The translations under genes and the position numbers were made by a program. A stretch of DNA of 64,000 bases, taken from Dolomedes plantarius. Taxonomy: Eukaryota; Arthropoda; Arachnida; Araneae; Dolomedidae. The notes below the pieces were generated by a model that was given only the letters and a program-made list of their open reading frames with translations, searched no databases and had not been told where the DNA came from. Where the stretch lies: contig OU015498.1 of the NCBI GenBank assembly GCA_907164885.2, positions 91,521,733 through 91,585,732 on the forward strand, in the 5' to 3' direction. Every line of letters begins with the position of its first letter. Position 1 is the first letter of the stretch. Below are positions 1 to 13,761 of the stretch, piece by piece.

Positions 1-149
1 AGCATTTAAATCCCACTGTACCAGATTTTCCCCCCGAATAATTTAAATTTTAAAATATCATTGGCATTCAAACAAAAGAAAAAAACAAAAAATGCCCCAT
101 GGTATAAAATTTCTTTTTCTATTACGGTGTACAATTTTTAATCTTTAAA

Positions 150-233
150 TCCAAGTCGGCAATCTTTGGACACATTTTCTCCATGGGTTAACACTGAGGT
201 GAGGGAATCCAATGAGGTTAGTACACAGCAGCC
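150..233 (-). repeat. terminus of a TTAA-flanked TIR element (TTAA family)
   Basis: The sequence ends CACAGCAGCC and is followed by TTAA at 234-237. The same terminal ~60-80 bp recurs at 22195-22255 in the opposite orientation, and as both ends of a complete short element at 28354-28688. TTAA target sites are known for piggyBac and Kolobok elements; these ends do not read CCCTT, so the superfamily is left open. The other end of this copy is not recognisable in the window. Confidence 0.55.
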
Positions 234-237
234 TTAA

Positions 238-3070
238 TACTAATATTATACTTACAAGGAGTCCCCCCCCCCCTTCCCCAAAGGAGTAATGAAATATGCG
301 TTGCATTTTTGTTGCAACAGGTTAGTAGGTTTCTATTTTACAATGCATACATGATTATCTTTATTGTATTTTTAAACATGTAACGTTTAATTGTTTTTAT
401 ACATGTTTATTGTATTTTTATACATGTTGTATTATGGCATTAAAATGCACAAAATACAGATTGAGGATAAAAATGTTTAATCAAAGCAATGGCAATTTTT
501 AATGTTTGCCAATTTTTAAACTATGGCATTTAGTAGGACGGCTTAGTTTCCTTTGAAGCTCCTTTCATCCTTTGGAGCGGAATTCCCTTTTGAAGAGGAA
601 TTCCCCCCTCTGGAGCGACTCATAAGAGTTATAACAGTGTTAAGGAACTTTTATTTGAAAAAAGGTTAGAAAAGACTGATTTGTCTTTACATGTTTAGTT
701 TACATGTTAAGTTACATGTTAAGATAAAAAAAAAAAATTCACAATTGTCGGTACTATGAAAAATTCATTGTTATAAATTCTACTTTTTTGAGAACGTACG
801 GCTCTGGGGAAAATATTTTTTTAATCCATGGAGATGCTGAACATATTATTGAATGTTATCAATTTTATTTTTCTTTTCAAAATAAATTTTGATTTTAAAT
901 GAGAAAGTAATCAAAATATTGTGTTTGGAAATGGAAAATATAACAAAATCTCACGCCTTACAGCAAAATGACACGAAATTTAAAACTTCGTCAAGAAAAA
1001 AATAAGCAAGTACTGGGGAACAATTTTTGAGAAAATTTTGAAGTTTATAACTTAATTCTGTTACGAACCAAATATAAACCTGTACACTTTTTGGGTAAAT
1101 TGCAGGTGTTTCATTGTCATGGATGTCTACCGCAGTAAATTTCACATTTACAACATACTATATACTGTATGTCAAAATATTTGATTTATTTTTAAATAAT
1201 CATGTTTTATAAAGAAAACCCTATAAAACAAGCGGAAATATTTTCTTAATTATTTAAACGGCAACGAAGTAGACAATATGCAGACAATATGCAGGTAAAG
1301 CACAGTACTGATATAAATGAGAAAAAAGAGACCATTTTATAACTATTATTCATTTCACACAAACTGGTTAGCAAATTCCTAATTATGGCTACAAAAACAG
1401 AATATATTTATGCAATTAAAACTAATCATTACAAAAACTATAACTGCAGTTTGTTGCAGGAATAGCATTTAGTTTAACAGCCGGAATCAAATTTATTTGC
1501 TTAGAAGCCGATTAGCATGTTCTACAAAACCAATATTTTGCAATCTATAAATCTAGGTAACACTTAGAGTATATGGCGTGGAATTTCTTGTAGTCGCACA
1601 TTTTTAAGAAACGTCTTCCAGAATTTGCTTGGATCTAGAACTGCGTACATACCGGAATATTTCCTTTGAATGCAGTGAAATAAAGTCAATTAATTAGGAT
1701 CATCCCTTCCTAGCGAACAATATCATTGTCATCATTATCCTACTCAAGTAACCTTCAAGAAGTTGAAACCAAGCTGGCAAACAATTGGTCCACGATTTCT
1801 TTCGGATAGTATTACGAGGCTGAAATTTACTACGCTTTCCCAAAACACATCTTAATGAAGCATATTACGTGCAGCCTTTCGAGAATAGTTTGCAAGCGAC
1901 TTCAGCTGTCATTTAGATCGTAGATCGAATAACGGTATCGTATGCTTTGTGAACACGAACTTCGACTGTATCGAAGTAAAGCAGAATTCTACGATGAACA
2001 GTAAGTCTTTAGAGATATATTTACTTTTCACCAGGATCATTCCCTAGCTGACACCGACAATGCTTTCTTCCTTATTTTTCTAATGCAATCTTCCACTTTC
2101 TAAACTAAAATTTCCACAAATTAATGTGGGAAGAACATTTTGGGTGAGGCATTAAGATATATTAAATTAAACTGAAGATTCAGCAAACTTAGATTAGATG
2201 AGAGATTATATGGGATTCCGCATTTCGATCATTTTTGTATACTTTGTAAGACACTACAGAAAAAATATTTTCAGTAAAACAAATAGCTGCTTATATTTTT
2301 ACCTTTGAGATCGGAGAAAAATCTAGTTTTCGCAATGATCCGAATTCAGCGAGACATCCCTAACATGATATTAATCACTTTAAAAACCAGGTGTGTTTAG
2401 CCTGCGCACATTGACAATTTAAAAAAAAAAAATCAACGATAAAAACAGTCGCATTTCTCTTAGTTTAGTTCTCCCTTTCTCAGAACGTAAATATAAGATA
2501 GTGCGTCTTGACAAGGTCGATGAAAGATTCTTAATCTTGCCCATACAGCAGGGTGTAGCAGTTGTTAAAAGTCCAATAATCAAGAATAGAGATCTTAAAA
2601 CTAAAACGCTTTTATTAAAGTTCTTGCAGACAGTAAACAGCAACATGACATTAGGCTACTTGCCACACTGAAATACACCAAAAAAGAAAGAATTACTACA
2701 TAACAACACAGCAGAAACATCATTCTACTTTCAGTTCCCCCCCCCCCCTTTATATATTCCTCGTCTACTTACCTTCCTCGCTGGGAAGAAATTGCATGCT
2801 GACGTAACTGCATGACGCGTATAGTCATTTGCATTTTTGCTATCCAACACTTTCATTTTGGGTAAGTGGCGCTCATAATGGGATCAGAAGTAGACAACAA
2901 ACTTCACCATATTAAACCCGCCATCTTTCTTTGGATTCTATTATATCCGTGGAAATGGGATGTTATCATCACGCCTCTGAGAATAGGTCATTCAAAAAGT
3001 TACCCACAGACATTTACGGACGGAGAAAATGCCCCTTGTAACGCATGCTACAATACTTCCAAGCCTCAAA
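238..3070. other. no gene recognised; AT-rich non-coding DNA
   Basis: Only short, lysine/phenylalanine-rich open frames occur here and none resembles a known domain. There is a poly-C run near 261-270, another near 2739-2749, and many A or T homopolymers. I see no tRNA, splice-framed exon or complete transposon. Confidence 0.6.
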
Positions 3071-3372
3071 TGTAGATGTCACCACCATACGGATACACTT
3101 TGCGTACTTCCGTCGTACTGTCATTTATTTAGCCAGAGAGAGTTCGGATCTCGTAGAGAGTGGAGACCTCCTACTCTGATGCCCAATTTTGGACTATGTT
3201 AAGTCAACTTACTTTTTTTTCTAAATGTTTTTCAATTGTTTTGTACTGTGTAATGTAATCCGTCCCTTGTAACTGTGATTTCTAGAGTAATTAAACATGT
3301 TCTAAACTTTACCCCGAGATGTTTTTGATTACTTTTGATTTATCACCAGTAATTACATTAATGACAGTTACA
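3071..3372 (-). mobile_element. possible solo LTR (minus strand)
   Basis: Read on the minus strand the segment starts TGTAACTGTC and ends GACATCTACA, i.e. TG...CA. It holds an AATAAA hexamer (in CTAAATAAATG) about 65 bp before the 3' edge, as in the R region of Gypsy-type LTRs. No matching target duplication flanks it, so this may be an LTR left by recombination or a chance TG/CA frame. Confidence 0.3.
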
Positions 3373-4520
3373 CCCTGTATATCACCACTGTAACCTAACC
3401 ATACGGCACATTTTAACAGACTGTGCAGACCTCACCAATTTTTACCTAAAACATTTTGGTTCCTCATCGCTCTATTTAAACGACCTTCTAGGTGAAAGCC
3501 TCACCCTGCTATTTTTCGATTTTTATACTGTACTCCGTATCCGTTGATTTAATCAGGACTTTTTTAACCTTCGTTTTTATCTGTTGTTGCTTGACTGAAA
3601 TCTGGGAGCTCCATCCAGAGAACTTCTATTGTTACCCTCACTGCTTTTATCCCCTTGCACTTGACCTTTGATCACATTTGTACATGCATGTTTCTGTCAC
3701 ACTTGTATTTCAGTGTTTTTATCACCTTTTTATATGACTGTTGTTATCACTTTTATATTTGACTACGTTTATAACCTTAATTTATCTGAGTTTTTACCGT
3801 TTCTATATATCATTGTTTTTACATTTCATTCCTTTTATCGCGCTCACAGGTCTTTTACAATCACCGTTCTTTTTTATTATTACCTTTTTATTTGGTTAAT
3901 GTTTTTTTCGGCTGTCTTGCGTTTGGCGCTGCTTGTCCTTTCTGCGATCTTGCGCCACAAAACCCCACCAACGAACCAATCGACCAACCCTCACTCAGTT
4001 CAGCACGATAACTATTACAAAGTAGACTTTAGAATACGACCATTTTCCAAGCACAGATGTGACCATTACAGGCATTTTACGGAAATTCAAGGGACCACTA
4101 TGTTCAAATGGTGCAAAACTGCGATACGTATACTTTTCATATTGTGTAACTTTCTGATGATGATGCATCACATTACAGCATTGGTTTTTAACCGGTGGTT
4201 CGTGAGATCCCTAGAAGTCAGCATTGACGTAAAGAAATTGGTTTCGTCGTTTCAAGACGGCCGCATATTTAACAATTTTATAAAATGGGATTACATTTTT
4301 TTTTGCTTTAAGTTCTTTGTTCGGATTCTAAATATTCACGTATTTCTTCCGTTTCCCAACGTTTCAACTGCGAAAAAAATTCTCTGTTCTGCTTAAAAAT
4401 CCCTAATATATTTTCTGTGACGCGGAGTCGTAACTTCGAAGCAATTTTACAACTAGTACATCTAATGCTAGTTCAAAAATCTCATTAATTTTAAACTTTT
4501 CATAGGCTTTTATGTTTGTA
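3373..4520. other. no gene recognised; T-rich stretch with a spurious long frame
   Basis: A 242-codon open frame (3668-4396) exists only because the plus strand is T-rich and stop-poor. Its product is Phe/Ile/Leu-rich without a domain, and its first half lies in a degenerate repetitive stretch with recurring TTTTTATCAC-like words. Confidence 0.55.
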
Positions 4521-5427
<907 letters not shown>

Positions 5428-5732
5428 TTAAGTTTCCTTTTGCGTCAAATTCGTTATTGTCATTAAGTTTATTTGTAGAATTTTATTTAAGTTGCTTTTA
5501 ACAAACAGTTTCTTTATTCAGAAAATTAAACCCATTTTTGTCGCTAATGGTTTGGAGATAGTACTCCCCCCCCCCCCCCCCACAAGAGGTTGAATAGAGA
5601 TCAACAAAAGGTTCAGAATCCCTCATTCTTTTGTTGTATTACGGCGACAGAATCAGGGGACACATACTAGCAAAAGCATATTTCCAAATTTCAAGTTGAT
5701 GATAGCGGGATTACTTTTTAATACCTTTAAGA

Positions 5733-6729
5733 CAGGGGTTCTCAAAAGGTCGCTAAATATTTTTTGAGGGGTCACCACGGCTTTATTCAATTAAAATGAC
5801 TTTTTAACGTATTTCACCGAAAAATTTGCAATATTTATTTACCGTGAAATTGTTGGGCAGTGGTGTATTTTAAAGGAAAAAGTCTCATTCAAAGCGCAAA
5901 GACAATTGTTAGAAGTCTATCGCCTTTATTTAGTGGCAAATGAAAATTGCGGTGACTTGCTACGTACAGTACACAAATTCTAAAGGCCAGTTTGAGCAGT
6001 TGGTCTTTCATAAGTTTGTGACATCACTTTTGGCATTACTATTGCAGTTTCCACCAACGGAATAAAGAATTTTATTTAGGTAAGAGTTTTTCTATTTTTA
6101 AATGTCGTGTTGCTGTTGTTCCTAATGTTCCCGGACCGGAAGTTCCAGACCAGGTCCATATAACTTCGGGCTGAATAGTGCGGGTCCGAAATATAACAGC
6201 ACCATAAGGGTCGCAGTCCAACTTAGACTACGTGCCACCACATTTTTGATTGAGAGGTGACATCTGGAGGGATCGTAACTTCCCCACTCACTGACCTCAT
6301 AGAAGCACTTTCGGGTCTACTGATTTAACGTGCCCATATCCGGCCTTGACACGAAGGTATTTAACGGCGCTTGTCGCGATTCGATCCTAGCACCCTCAGT
6401 ATCGAAAGCCGACGCGCTACCGAGAGGCTACCTCGGGCCCAAATGTTTTATAGTTCTGAATCCATACGGTAGACGCATTATTTTTCTTGAGGTTCTGTTC
6501 TGTTCTTGCTTTTAAACACTTTTAATTGAGGTATGGATGTTTCTTAATGTACTCCATTTCATACAAATTTCATTTTTGTTAGATTACGGAAAACGCATTT
6601 TAGTTTATTTTCCTTGTGTCTTAAAAGGCCTTTTTAATAAAAAAAAAATATGCAGGGTGAGAAGGGGGTCGCATGAATGGTGGAAACAATTCAAGGGGGT
6701 CACGACTTGAAAAACGTCGAGAAAAACTG
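5733..6729. mobile_element. hAT-like non-autonomous element split by a SINE
   Basis: The left end reads CAGGGGTTCTCAAAAGG and the right end, reverse-complemented, CAGTTTTTCTCGACG. These imperfect inverted ends match the CAG(G/T)G-TTCTC style of hAT MITEs. Both subterminal regions carry GGGGTCAC/GGGGGTCAC words. I find no 8-bp target duplication, so the right boundary may be displaced. A SINE occupies 6108-6440. Confidence 0.45.
6108..6440 (-). mobile_element. tRNA-derived SINE (SINE-1), full-length copy
   Basis: Read on the minus strand the head has a Pol III A-box-like segment (GGTAGCCTCTCGGTAGCGCG) and a B-box-like GGATCGAATCGCG. The ~330-bp body ends in an AACA-type tail, seen here as GTTGCTGTTGTT. 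At least four other copies lie in the window (10588, 14521, 23028, 31817). Such SINEs are transcribed by Pol III and copied by LINE machinery. Confidence 0.7.
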
Positions 6730-7556
6730 AGTAACAAAGCAACAGTAAGGTCCTTCAGTGTTCCCGTGGCGTTCAACAGATGTCAGACATGGTAATGAAA
6801 GCCATAACATTTATTTCACAAATCTTTGTGAGTTTAGGTTTCATGTACCTTTCTACCTAACAGACGCATACTCAAAGAGAATAAAATATCGCACGAAAAC
6901 TTATTTATGTTCAGCAGACAACAAAGAACACGAGTTGGCGTTCGTCAGACGCCCGTGATCTTTATCATACCTATATCAGCAATTTGAATATCACCAGGAG
7001 TTGTCAGTCTAGTTATGAATGAAAAGCACGCTAAGCAGATAAAAAATTTCTCAAAATGAGGGTTCAGTATAAATAATTCGAATGACCTAAAAATTTCTCT
7101 GCGACAAGAACAAGTCAGTGTCGATGTTGTAAGAGATTCCATTTCAGAGAACAAACATACGGTATAGGTATGTTCAATTTAAAATCATAATAAAGTAAAT
7201 TAATCATAAATTTTATGTGATTCGAATTATTTTACTATTATATTTTATTTTTGTTTGCAGCTTCTTGTAGGTGTTTGGAGTTTTTGTTTCAAATTTTATT
7301 TTAAATTTCTTGTATAATTATCTTATCAGTTGCGTATTACCTTGAAAGAAAGAATTGTAAGAAATATTTTTCCAATTATTTCAAAATAAAATTAATTTCG
7401 TGATTCTTCAAAATGAATTCCTCTTTTCCGTAATTATTTTACCATTTTCACTAATTTTATATTTTCTTTTAATGAAAATTATAACAAGAAATAGTTTCTA
7501 AAGAACCATTACTATTTGCTTCAACCTTTTGAAGTCTGTATTGAGGTTCTACAATA
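6730..7556. other. no gene recognised
   Basis: AT-rich DNA with short unremarkable frames, between the hAT-like element and the Tc1 element. Confidence 0.55.
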
Positions 7557-8753
7557 CACTATCTACCAATAAGTATTTGGACACCCATGCAAATGGCGAT
7601 ATCTGTGGTTCTGATATGCGTCACGCCCTCCGCCGTTAAATATCGTGTAGGAAACAATTGGCATTAGTCGCATTCAAGATGCCACGAAGTGCAGAGTTAT
7701 CTGATTTCGAGAAAGGTGTAATCGTCCGGTATCACACAAATGGGCGATCCTTACGGACATATCTAGCGAGCTGAATTACCCAAAATCCACAGTGGCCTAT
7801 GTGATTCAGAAGTGGCAGGAGAGCGGTGATTGTCAGAATGGGCACGAGTCGGCAGACCCACGAATTTGGGAGATAGAGACCGACGGCTGCTGTCCAGAGA
7901 AATTTGGAAGAATCGCCCCCAACCTATGACCCTTATACTCCAGGAGCTTCATCAGGCATCCGGGAGTGTTGTTTCGATGTATATCATCCGCAAGGAAGCA
8001 CATCTGCTTGGTTTTCATGGTCGTGCTGCCGCCCATAAGCTTTTGATCACAAAGTCTAACCGCGCTGCTCGGTGAATGTGATGCAAAGTACGTCGACAGT
8101 GGACCGTAGATCAAAGAAAACGGGTTGTCTGGAGCGACGAATCAATTCACCCTTTACCGTTCGGATGGCAGGATCTGGGTCTGGCTGGAGAATGCCTCTT
8201 GCCAGAATGCATTGTGCCCACAATAAAGTTCGGCGGAGGTGGAATTATGGTCTGGGGGTGTTTCTCCTGGTATGGACTGGGACCCTTGGTCCCAATTCAT
8301 TGTAAGCTCAACGCTGACGCCTACTCCACTATTTTGGATGACAGTGTGTTTCCTACGTTGTGACAGTTTAACGGGTTGGACCCGTGTTACTTCCAGGACG
8401 ACAACGCCAGCTGTCATGTAGCGAGGTCCACCATGGATTGGTATGGTGACAATCGGGTAAACTGATTGGACTGGCCTGCCCGGACCCCAGACCTGAATCC
8501 TATGGAGAACCTCTGGGACAAGTTGGATCTCCGAATTAAGGGGGTGCAACAACCGTTCAAAATCGGTTAAGGAACTTACATGTCTTCTCTAAGCTGAGGG
8601 GAAGAAGCCGTCATACAAGGACTTGTGGAAAGCATGCTCCGGAGGGATGAGGCTGTAATTGCCTCTCGTGGAGGTTCTACCAACTATTGAATATGAATAA
8701 ATTTTGTTTTTCTTTTCTATCACAGGTGTCAAAATACTTATTGGTAGATAGTG
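7557..8753 (+). mobile_element. Tc1-like DNA transposon, decayed
   Basis: 1,197 bp bounded by ~28-bp inverted repeats, starting CACTATCTACCAATAAGTAT on the left with the reverse complement on the right. TA dinucleotides at 7555-7556 and 8754-8755 form the Tc1/mariner target duplication. The interior holds a transposase pseudogene on the plus strand. Confidence 0.92.
7679..8690 (+). pseudogene. Tc1-type transposase pseudogene
   Basis: The reading frame opens MPRSAELSDFEKG, typical of the N-terminal paired-type DNA-binding region of Tc1 transposases. It then needs several frame changes to continue. Recognisable catalytic blocks follow in order: VWSDES (first D), [28 protein letters not shown] (second D), and TPDLNPMENLWDKL (the E). 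The frame ends at a TGA at 8688-8690. A frameshift shortly after the helix-turn-helix start, internal stops before LDWPARTPD and further stops near the C-terminus make it inactive. The family normally cuts and pastes DNA at TA sites using a DD34E site. Confidence 0.88.
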
Positions 8754-8755
8754 TA

Positions 8756-10587
8756 TGTATTCCTTTCCGCAGTTATATAGCTTAATGTGCAAATAAAGCA
8801 TTCCTCCACATTTTTAAATGCAGTGCAACCACTTAAAATTTAATAATTTTGACTTTTTATTTCATAAATTATCCCAAAATACTTTAAACACCATAACGAA
8901 AGATTTTGCCTCGCAAACACTGAAGGCTTATGTACGACTCAGAGAACGAACACGAATGGTGACTTAACATCACGTAAGATGCTCGGAGCTACAATGAAAC
9001 AGAAGGATGAGAGCAAGTCCATTATACGATTACAAAATATTGAGGAGCAGCGGTCGAAGAAAGAATTTCCAAGAACTATGTTTCTTTACTTTTTTTGAGT
9101 CCCGATATCTTCCTCTAAACTTATCCCGACCCCCATTCTTAATAGTTAAGAAAAACTGCGATCCCCCTCTCCCGTCACATTTAAAAAAGAGATATCAAAA
9201 CGCGTTAAAACTAGATATTTTTTTTGGGATATAATTTAACCCTTTTATTTAAGGGACACAACAAAAGTACATAATTAAAATAGTATAACATGTAATAGCA
9301 AGAATACGGAGGGGTTTTAAGAATTTCTAAATAACCCACCGTCTTTTGAAAACTGTTGTTCCAACCACGAATATAATATCGCATTGCCTCTGCATTGAAC
9401 TTCCAATCCCTACGAGATGAAATAAGCAATAAAAATAAATCCCATTAAAATTAACCATGGCGATACCCTAAAAAACGCTTTACGACCCCTTTGGCGATCG
9501 TAACACACAGTTTGGGAACCCCGTTCGCATGGAAAAACAATTCGACACGAAAATACTACCATAGGGTGAACGAACTGTTATGCGTTCTCCGAAGAGTTTC
9601 TGTAAGGAAATCAAGTGTCTAAGTGGAGAAATTGTCTTGTAGCTTACAGGTAACTTAAGGAAACACAATAAGAAGAAAGAAGAGGCAATCAAATAAAAAG
9701 CCCGAACACAACTGTTTCGATCTAATTTATATACATCAGGCCAAGGAGCATTAATGTGAGTATCACTAAGAACAATTCATGAATACTGTTAGCTTCGTTA
9801 ATGGGTGTTTCCTGTGTGTGGTCTTTGGGAGAGGGGTCATAAAACTTCTCCCTTTCCACGAGTATCGCAACCTCCCACGTTGTTTCTTCAAGAATTGCCG
9901 ATTCTTTCCCCCTGTTTCAATAATCCACGCATTTGTAAACTGTTCATAGTGGCAATCACACCAATGCTCCTCGGTCTGATAATGACCTATTAATTAGAAC
10001 GGACCAATTGTCGCCGACCTTTTTTTTTGATTCGGGTTATCAAGAAACATTCTTTTTTACAGCAAAGTCCTGTAAACCAGGACGTGGACTTACACTTTAA
10101 TAAAATTTCTTAATGATAATGGGAGAAACGCTCATTTTCCCGTTGTGGACTCCTGAGGAACCGAAGACAATTCCTACTTCACGACCAACCAAGTCTGCAG
10201 CAATTTATATAAAGAGAAACACATGCTTAACGAGATTTGATGAGAAATGCGCAGTAAACACCATGAGACTCCCCCAAGTCAAATGATATAAGTTGCTCTG
10301 CTAAAATTTGGTAATGCTTGACGGAGGACAATTCCTCTAATGAAACATGAAAAACTCGATATTTTTTAATCGTAGACTGATAAAAAAAAAATGACGAAAA
10401 AAGAGTCACATGCTTCCTGAGATTTGTTGAGAAATTCACAGTCAACACCACGAGTATTCCTCTAAGTCAGATGATATAAAATGCTATGTTAAAATTTGGT
10501 AATTTTTTTTTCTACTTCGGAGGCACTTATCCTGAGACATTCGTACTATATACCGCAGAAATTGTTGATTATTTTTTATCTGGGAGC
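8756..10587. other. no gene recognised; possible hAT remnant near 9040-9530
   Basis: The stretch 9479-9524 ends CAGTTTGGGAACCCC, which reads like a reverse-oriented hAT MITE terminus, but no partner end or target duplication is evident. A ~75-bp segment around 10200-10290 (AGAGAAACACATGCTTAAC...) is imperfectly repeated around 10400-10500 and 10910-10990, suggesting an old local duplication. Confidence 0.4.
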
Positions 10588-10842
10588 ACCGTACAGGTGA
10601 GTCAACATTGCTCACTTGGTGTCACCTCAATTTTCATCAAGCATCCCCCAAGGGACATCTGGAGGGTTCGTACCTTCTTCCTACCACTGATCTCATAAAA
10701 GGACATTCTGGTCTACAGATTTAATGTGTCCATATCCGGCCTAGACACGAAGGTACTTAATGGCGTTCGTCGGGATTCGAATTGAGTACTCGTCATCCGA
10801 TGTCCAACGCGCTACCACTAGGGCAAATCCTTCTTCGGGCAT
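10588..10842 (-). mobile_element. SINE-1 copy, 3' portion diverged
   Basis: It matches the SINE at 6108-6440 from the 'gacatctggaggg' block through 'catatccggcctagacacgaaggta' to the tRNA-like head. The A/B-box region on the minus strand is degenerate and the usual 3' half has been replaced or has diverged. Confidence 0.6.
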
Positions 10843-11054
10843 ATTTGGTTCCGAGACAAGTTCTATTTTCAGGTGAATCAAGTTTGGAGCAATATGTATC
10901 GTGCGAAACTTAGCTCAACGAAATTTGATGAGAAATACAAAACACCATGACACTCGCTCCACGTCAGATGTCATAAAATATGTCAAAATCTGACACTGCC
11001 ACTACACACTATTTACCGAGCCACACTACAATATAGCTGATTCTATTCTCGAAG

Positions 11055-11715
11055 TTGAAATGAAGAAAATGTGATTTGAAATGACGAAGATGTTATGATG
11101 GGGATCGAAATGGTAGAAGTAAAGATAGTGATGATATGAATAAGTGACGAAAATGTTATCGGCATTGAAGGATTACATGATGAGGAACAAAATAACCGAA
11201 GATGTGACGATGGATTGAATAAATGACGAAAATGCTATGGTGGTGATCGGTATTGAAGGACTACATGAAGAGGAACAAAATAACCGACGAAAATGTGACA
11301 TAATGTGGTGATGAATTGAATAAATGACGAAAATGTTATGTTGGTGATCGGTATTAAAGGACTACATGATGAGGAACAAAAAAACCGACGAAGATCTGAC
11401 TTAATGTGGTGATGGATTGAATAAATGACGAAAATGTTATGGTGGTGATCGGTACTGAAGGACTACATGATAAGGAACAAAATAACCGAAGATGTGACTG
11501 AATGTGATGATGGATTGAATGAATGACGAAAATGCTATGGTGGTGATCGATATTGAAGGACTACATGAAGAGGAACAAAATAACCGACGAAGATATGACT
11601 TAATGTGGTGATGGATTGAATAAATGACGAAAATGTTATGGTGGTGATCGGTACTGAAGGACTACATGATAAGGAACAAAATAACCGAAGATGTGACTGA
11701 ATGTGATGATGGATT
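11055..11715. repeat. minisatellite, ~100-bp unit, about six copies
   Basis: The phrase ATGACGAAAATG recurs at 11223, 11324, 11425, 11523 and 11624 (spacings 101, 101, 98, 101), and a diverged GTGACGAAAATG occurs at 11144. Each unit also carries GGTGATCGGTA-TGAAGGACTACATGA and a GAGGAACAAAATAACCGA block. Units vary by short indels, and some non-adjacent units are more alike than neighbours. The leading ~90 bp is degenerate. Confidence 0.9.
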
Positions 11716-12214
11716 TGTAGCGTCATACAAGTATGGGGCTATTTTCACAAGACCCCACAGGGTGCACGATCACAGCTGCATGTTTATCGAAATATCCATT
11801 TCAAGTTCCCGCCGAAATATTGAAGACGTGCAGGATTAAAAAACTATCACATGCGAATTCTAACATTCCTGGTTTCTCTACGGCCTAATCCCACAAGTTT
11901 CATACTTACCGACAAATCTGGGAGTTCTTGCGGGTTAAAAATCATCAGCCGCTATTCCCTTCGTAAAGATATCTCTTCAGGCTCGTTATTCCGAGTTGGC
12001 TGCCGTATGGCAGCCGTAAGTTGCCATAAACGTGTCACCAGGATCCACGACTGTGGTCCTGGCTAATCCCAGGACTCCCGCGCTTGAAAGCCGCGCATTT
12101 TCTTGGAAGACGGAGCTCCCGACAAAGGGAACGCAACGAAAAATAGTCGAGAGACTTGGTGTTTTTGAGAGATCCCCATAGAAGAGCCAGGCGAGGCGGT
12201 CGTGTTTTTTTAAA

Positions 12215-12804
12215 CCCTTCAGCGGACGCGCCAATTTTTGGTACACCAGCAGGCGCGCGTTGCATAAAGTGCAACGTATCTTTTAACCTTGATTATTCCT
12301 TTTGTAATAAACTTTTTTTTTTCAAATTGAAAATATTAATTCTGCGTTTTATGACAAGATATAAAATGTTGATAATATTGAGATATATTTATAATTAAAG
12401 GCCAAAGAATGCAGATACAATCGCCTTATTTCAAAACTGTCTGGTTTAATACATCTAAGGACAACTTGCGAATCGATTCCTGTTATGTCCGAAAAACTTA
12501 AAAACAATGAGATTGTCCATCTTCGTGATATGCGGAATACCGTGTAATATCTGCAAATTTGATTTACTACATCAACTCATAATTTTCTCGTATTGCAATC
12601 CAGTATAATCGCTGGTTTACCACGGTTAAATCACGACTACCAATGAATGGAAAGGAATACAAGGGTCAGAAAATCAGACCTGCATTAGAAAGGGTGTAGC
12701 TATAAATAGAAATTGTTTAGAACATTCAAACCTTACTTGTAAAAACAAACCATTCAAAATTAAGAAAATGTTGCACTTTATACACTGGCGCGGCCGCTGA
12801 AGGG
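12215..12804. mobile_element. piggyBac-type MITE, copy 1
   Basis: The ends read CCCTTCAGCGGACGCGCCA and, inverted, CCCTTCAGCGGCCGCGCCA, next to TTAAA on the left and CTAA on the right. CCCTT termini in a TTAA target are the mark of piggyBac elements; the target copy here has mutated. The interior is non-coding, with a GTTGCACTTT-type subterminal repeat mirrored at both ends. It is closely related to the copy at 34136-34759. Confidence 0.75.
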
Positions 12805-13029
12805 CTAAAAGCTCCTGTGGAAGGCTTACCGGGTCTCGGAGCGTACTGTTAAATCTGCACTTAAAGTTAATATTCACTTGATTCTGCTATACTAGTTTAA
12901 TGTTAATTTATTTTGTTTCATTAAATTTTTGTTTAAGCTTTGGCCTTATCATTCACAACTCGGACTCTGTTTTTCTTGGTCACGATTTTATTGATTTTAA
13001 AAAGCCTCAGAGAAAACCCTATGATGTCA

Positions 13030-13108
13030 CAGACTGAACAAATGACGAAAATGTTATGATGGTGATCGATAAAGACTACATGATGAGGAACAAAATAACT
13101 GTTCTTGA
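13030..13108. repeat. isolated diverged unit of the 11-kb minisatellite
   Basis: Contains GAACAAATGACGAAAATGTTATGATGGTGATCG and then GACTACATGATGAGGAACAAAATAAC in the same order as the array 1.3 kb upstream. Confidence 0.75.
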
Positions 13109-13483
13109 CATGCTTATCCAATCCCAAGGAAAAAACAAGGGCCAGTTTGAAAGACAAGAACAGAAGTCAAATTTCTCGCCATTCATAGAGGCAATAAAGT
13201 ACTCATTCATAGAAGTACAAGAAGAAAACAAATTTCATCGAGAATTTTCGAAAATCCCTTACATTACTTCGGGAAATAGTAAGTAGTATGATGCAAAGTA
13301 AAAAGTCTTAAAATACGCTAATTACATGAAAATGGAAAAGCAAAACATGCGATAGTTTTCTTAAAGCCTAAATAGTTAAAACTTCATAATTTTCTTAATG
13401 CCTACAGATTGTTATACGAGGACAACTTGTATTGAAGGACGATGGATAAGGGAAAACAAGGGAAAAAACAAGGAATGAGTATT

Positions 13484-13725
13484 GATAATATTGAGATATA
13501 TTTATAATTAAAGGCCAAAGAATGCAGATACAATCGCCTTATTTCAAAACTGTCTGGTTTAATACATCAAAGGACAACTTGCGAATCGATTCCTGTTATG
13601 TCCGAAAAACTTAAAAACAATGAGATTGTCCATCTTCGTGATATGCGGAATACCGTGTAATATCTGCAAATTTGATTTACTACATCAACTCATAATTTTC
13701 TCGAATTGCAATCCAGTATAATCGC
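13484..13725 (+). repeat. duplicate of the interior of piggyBac MITE copy 1
   Basis: About 240 bp match 12371-12610 with only two differences that I can see by eye. It lacks the CCCTT ends, so it is a local segmental duplication rather than a new transposition. Confidence 0.85.
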
Positions 13726-13761
13726 TGGTATACCAGCGATAACCTCCAGTTTAATAGTAAT

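Noticed and set aside
3668..4396. 242-codon open frame
   Set aside because: T-rich, stop-poor sequence; the product is a Phe/Ile/Leu string without a domain, and part lies in degenerate repeats.
8154..8552. 132-codon minus-strand frame in the Tc1 element
   Set aside because: Antisense shadow of the plus-strand transposase pseudogene, which has the DDE motifs.
11055..11715. CRISPR-like array
   Set aside because: Repeats are contiguous ~100-bp units with no unique spacers, and the genome is eukaryotic; it is a minisatellite.
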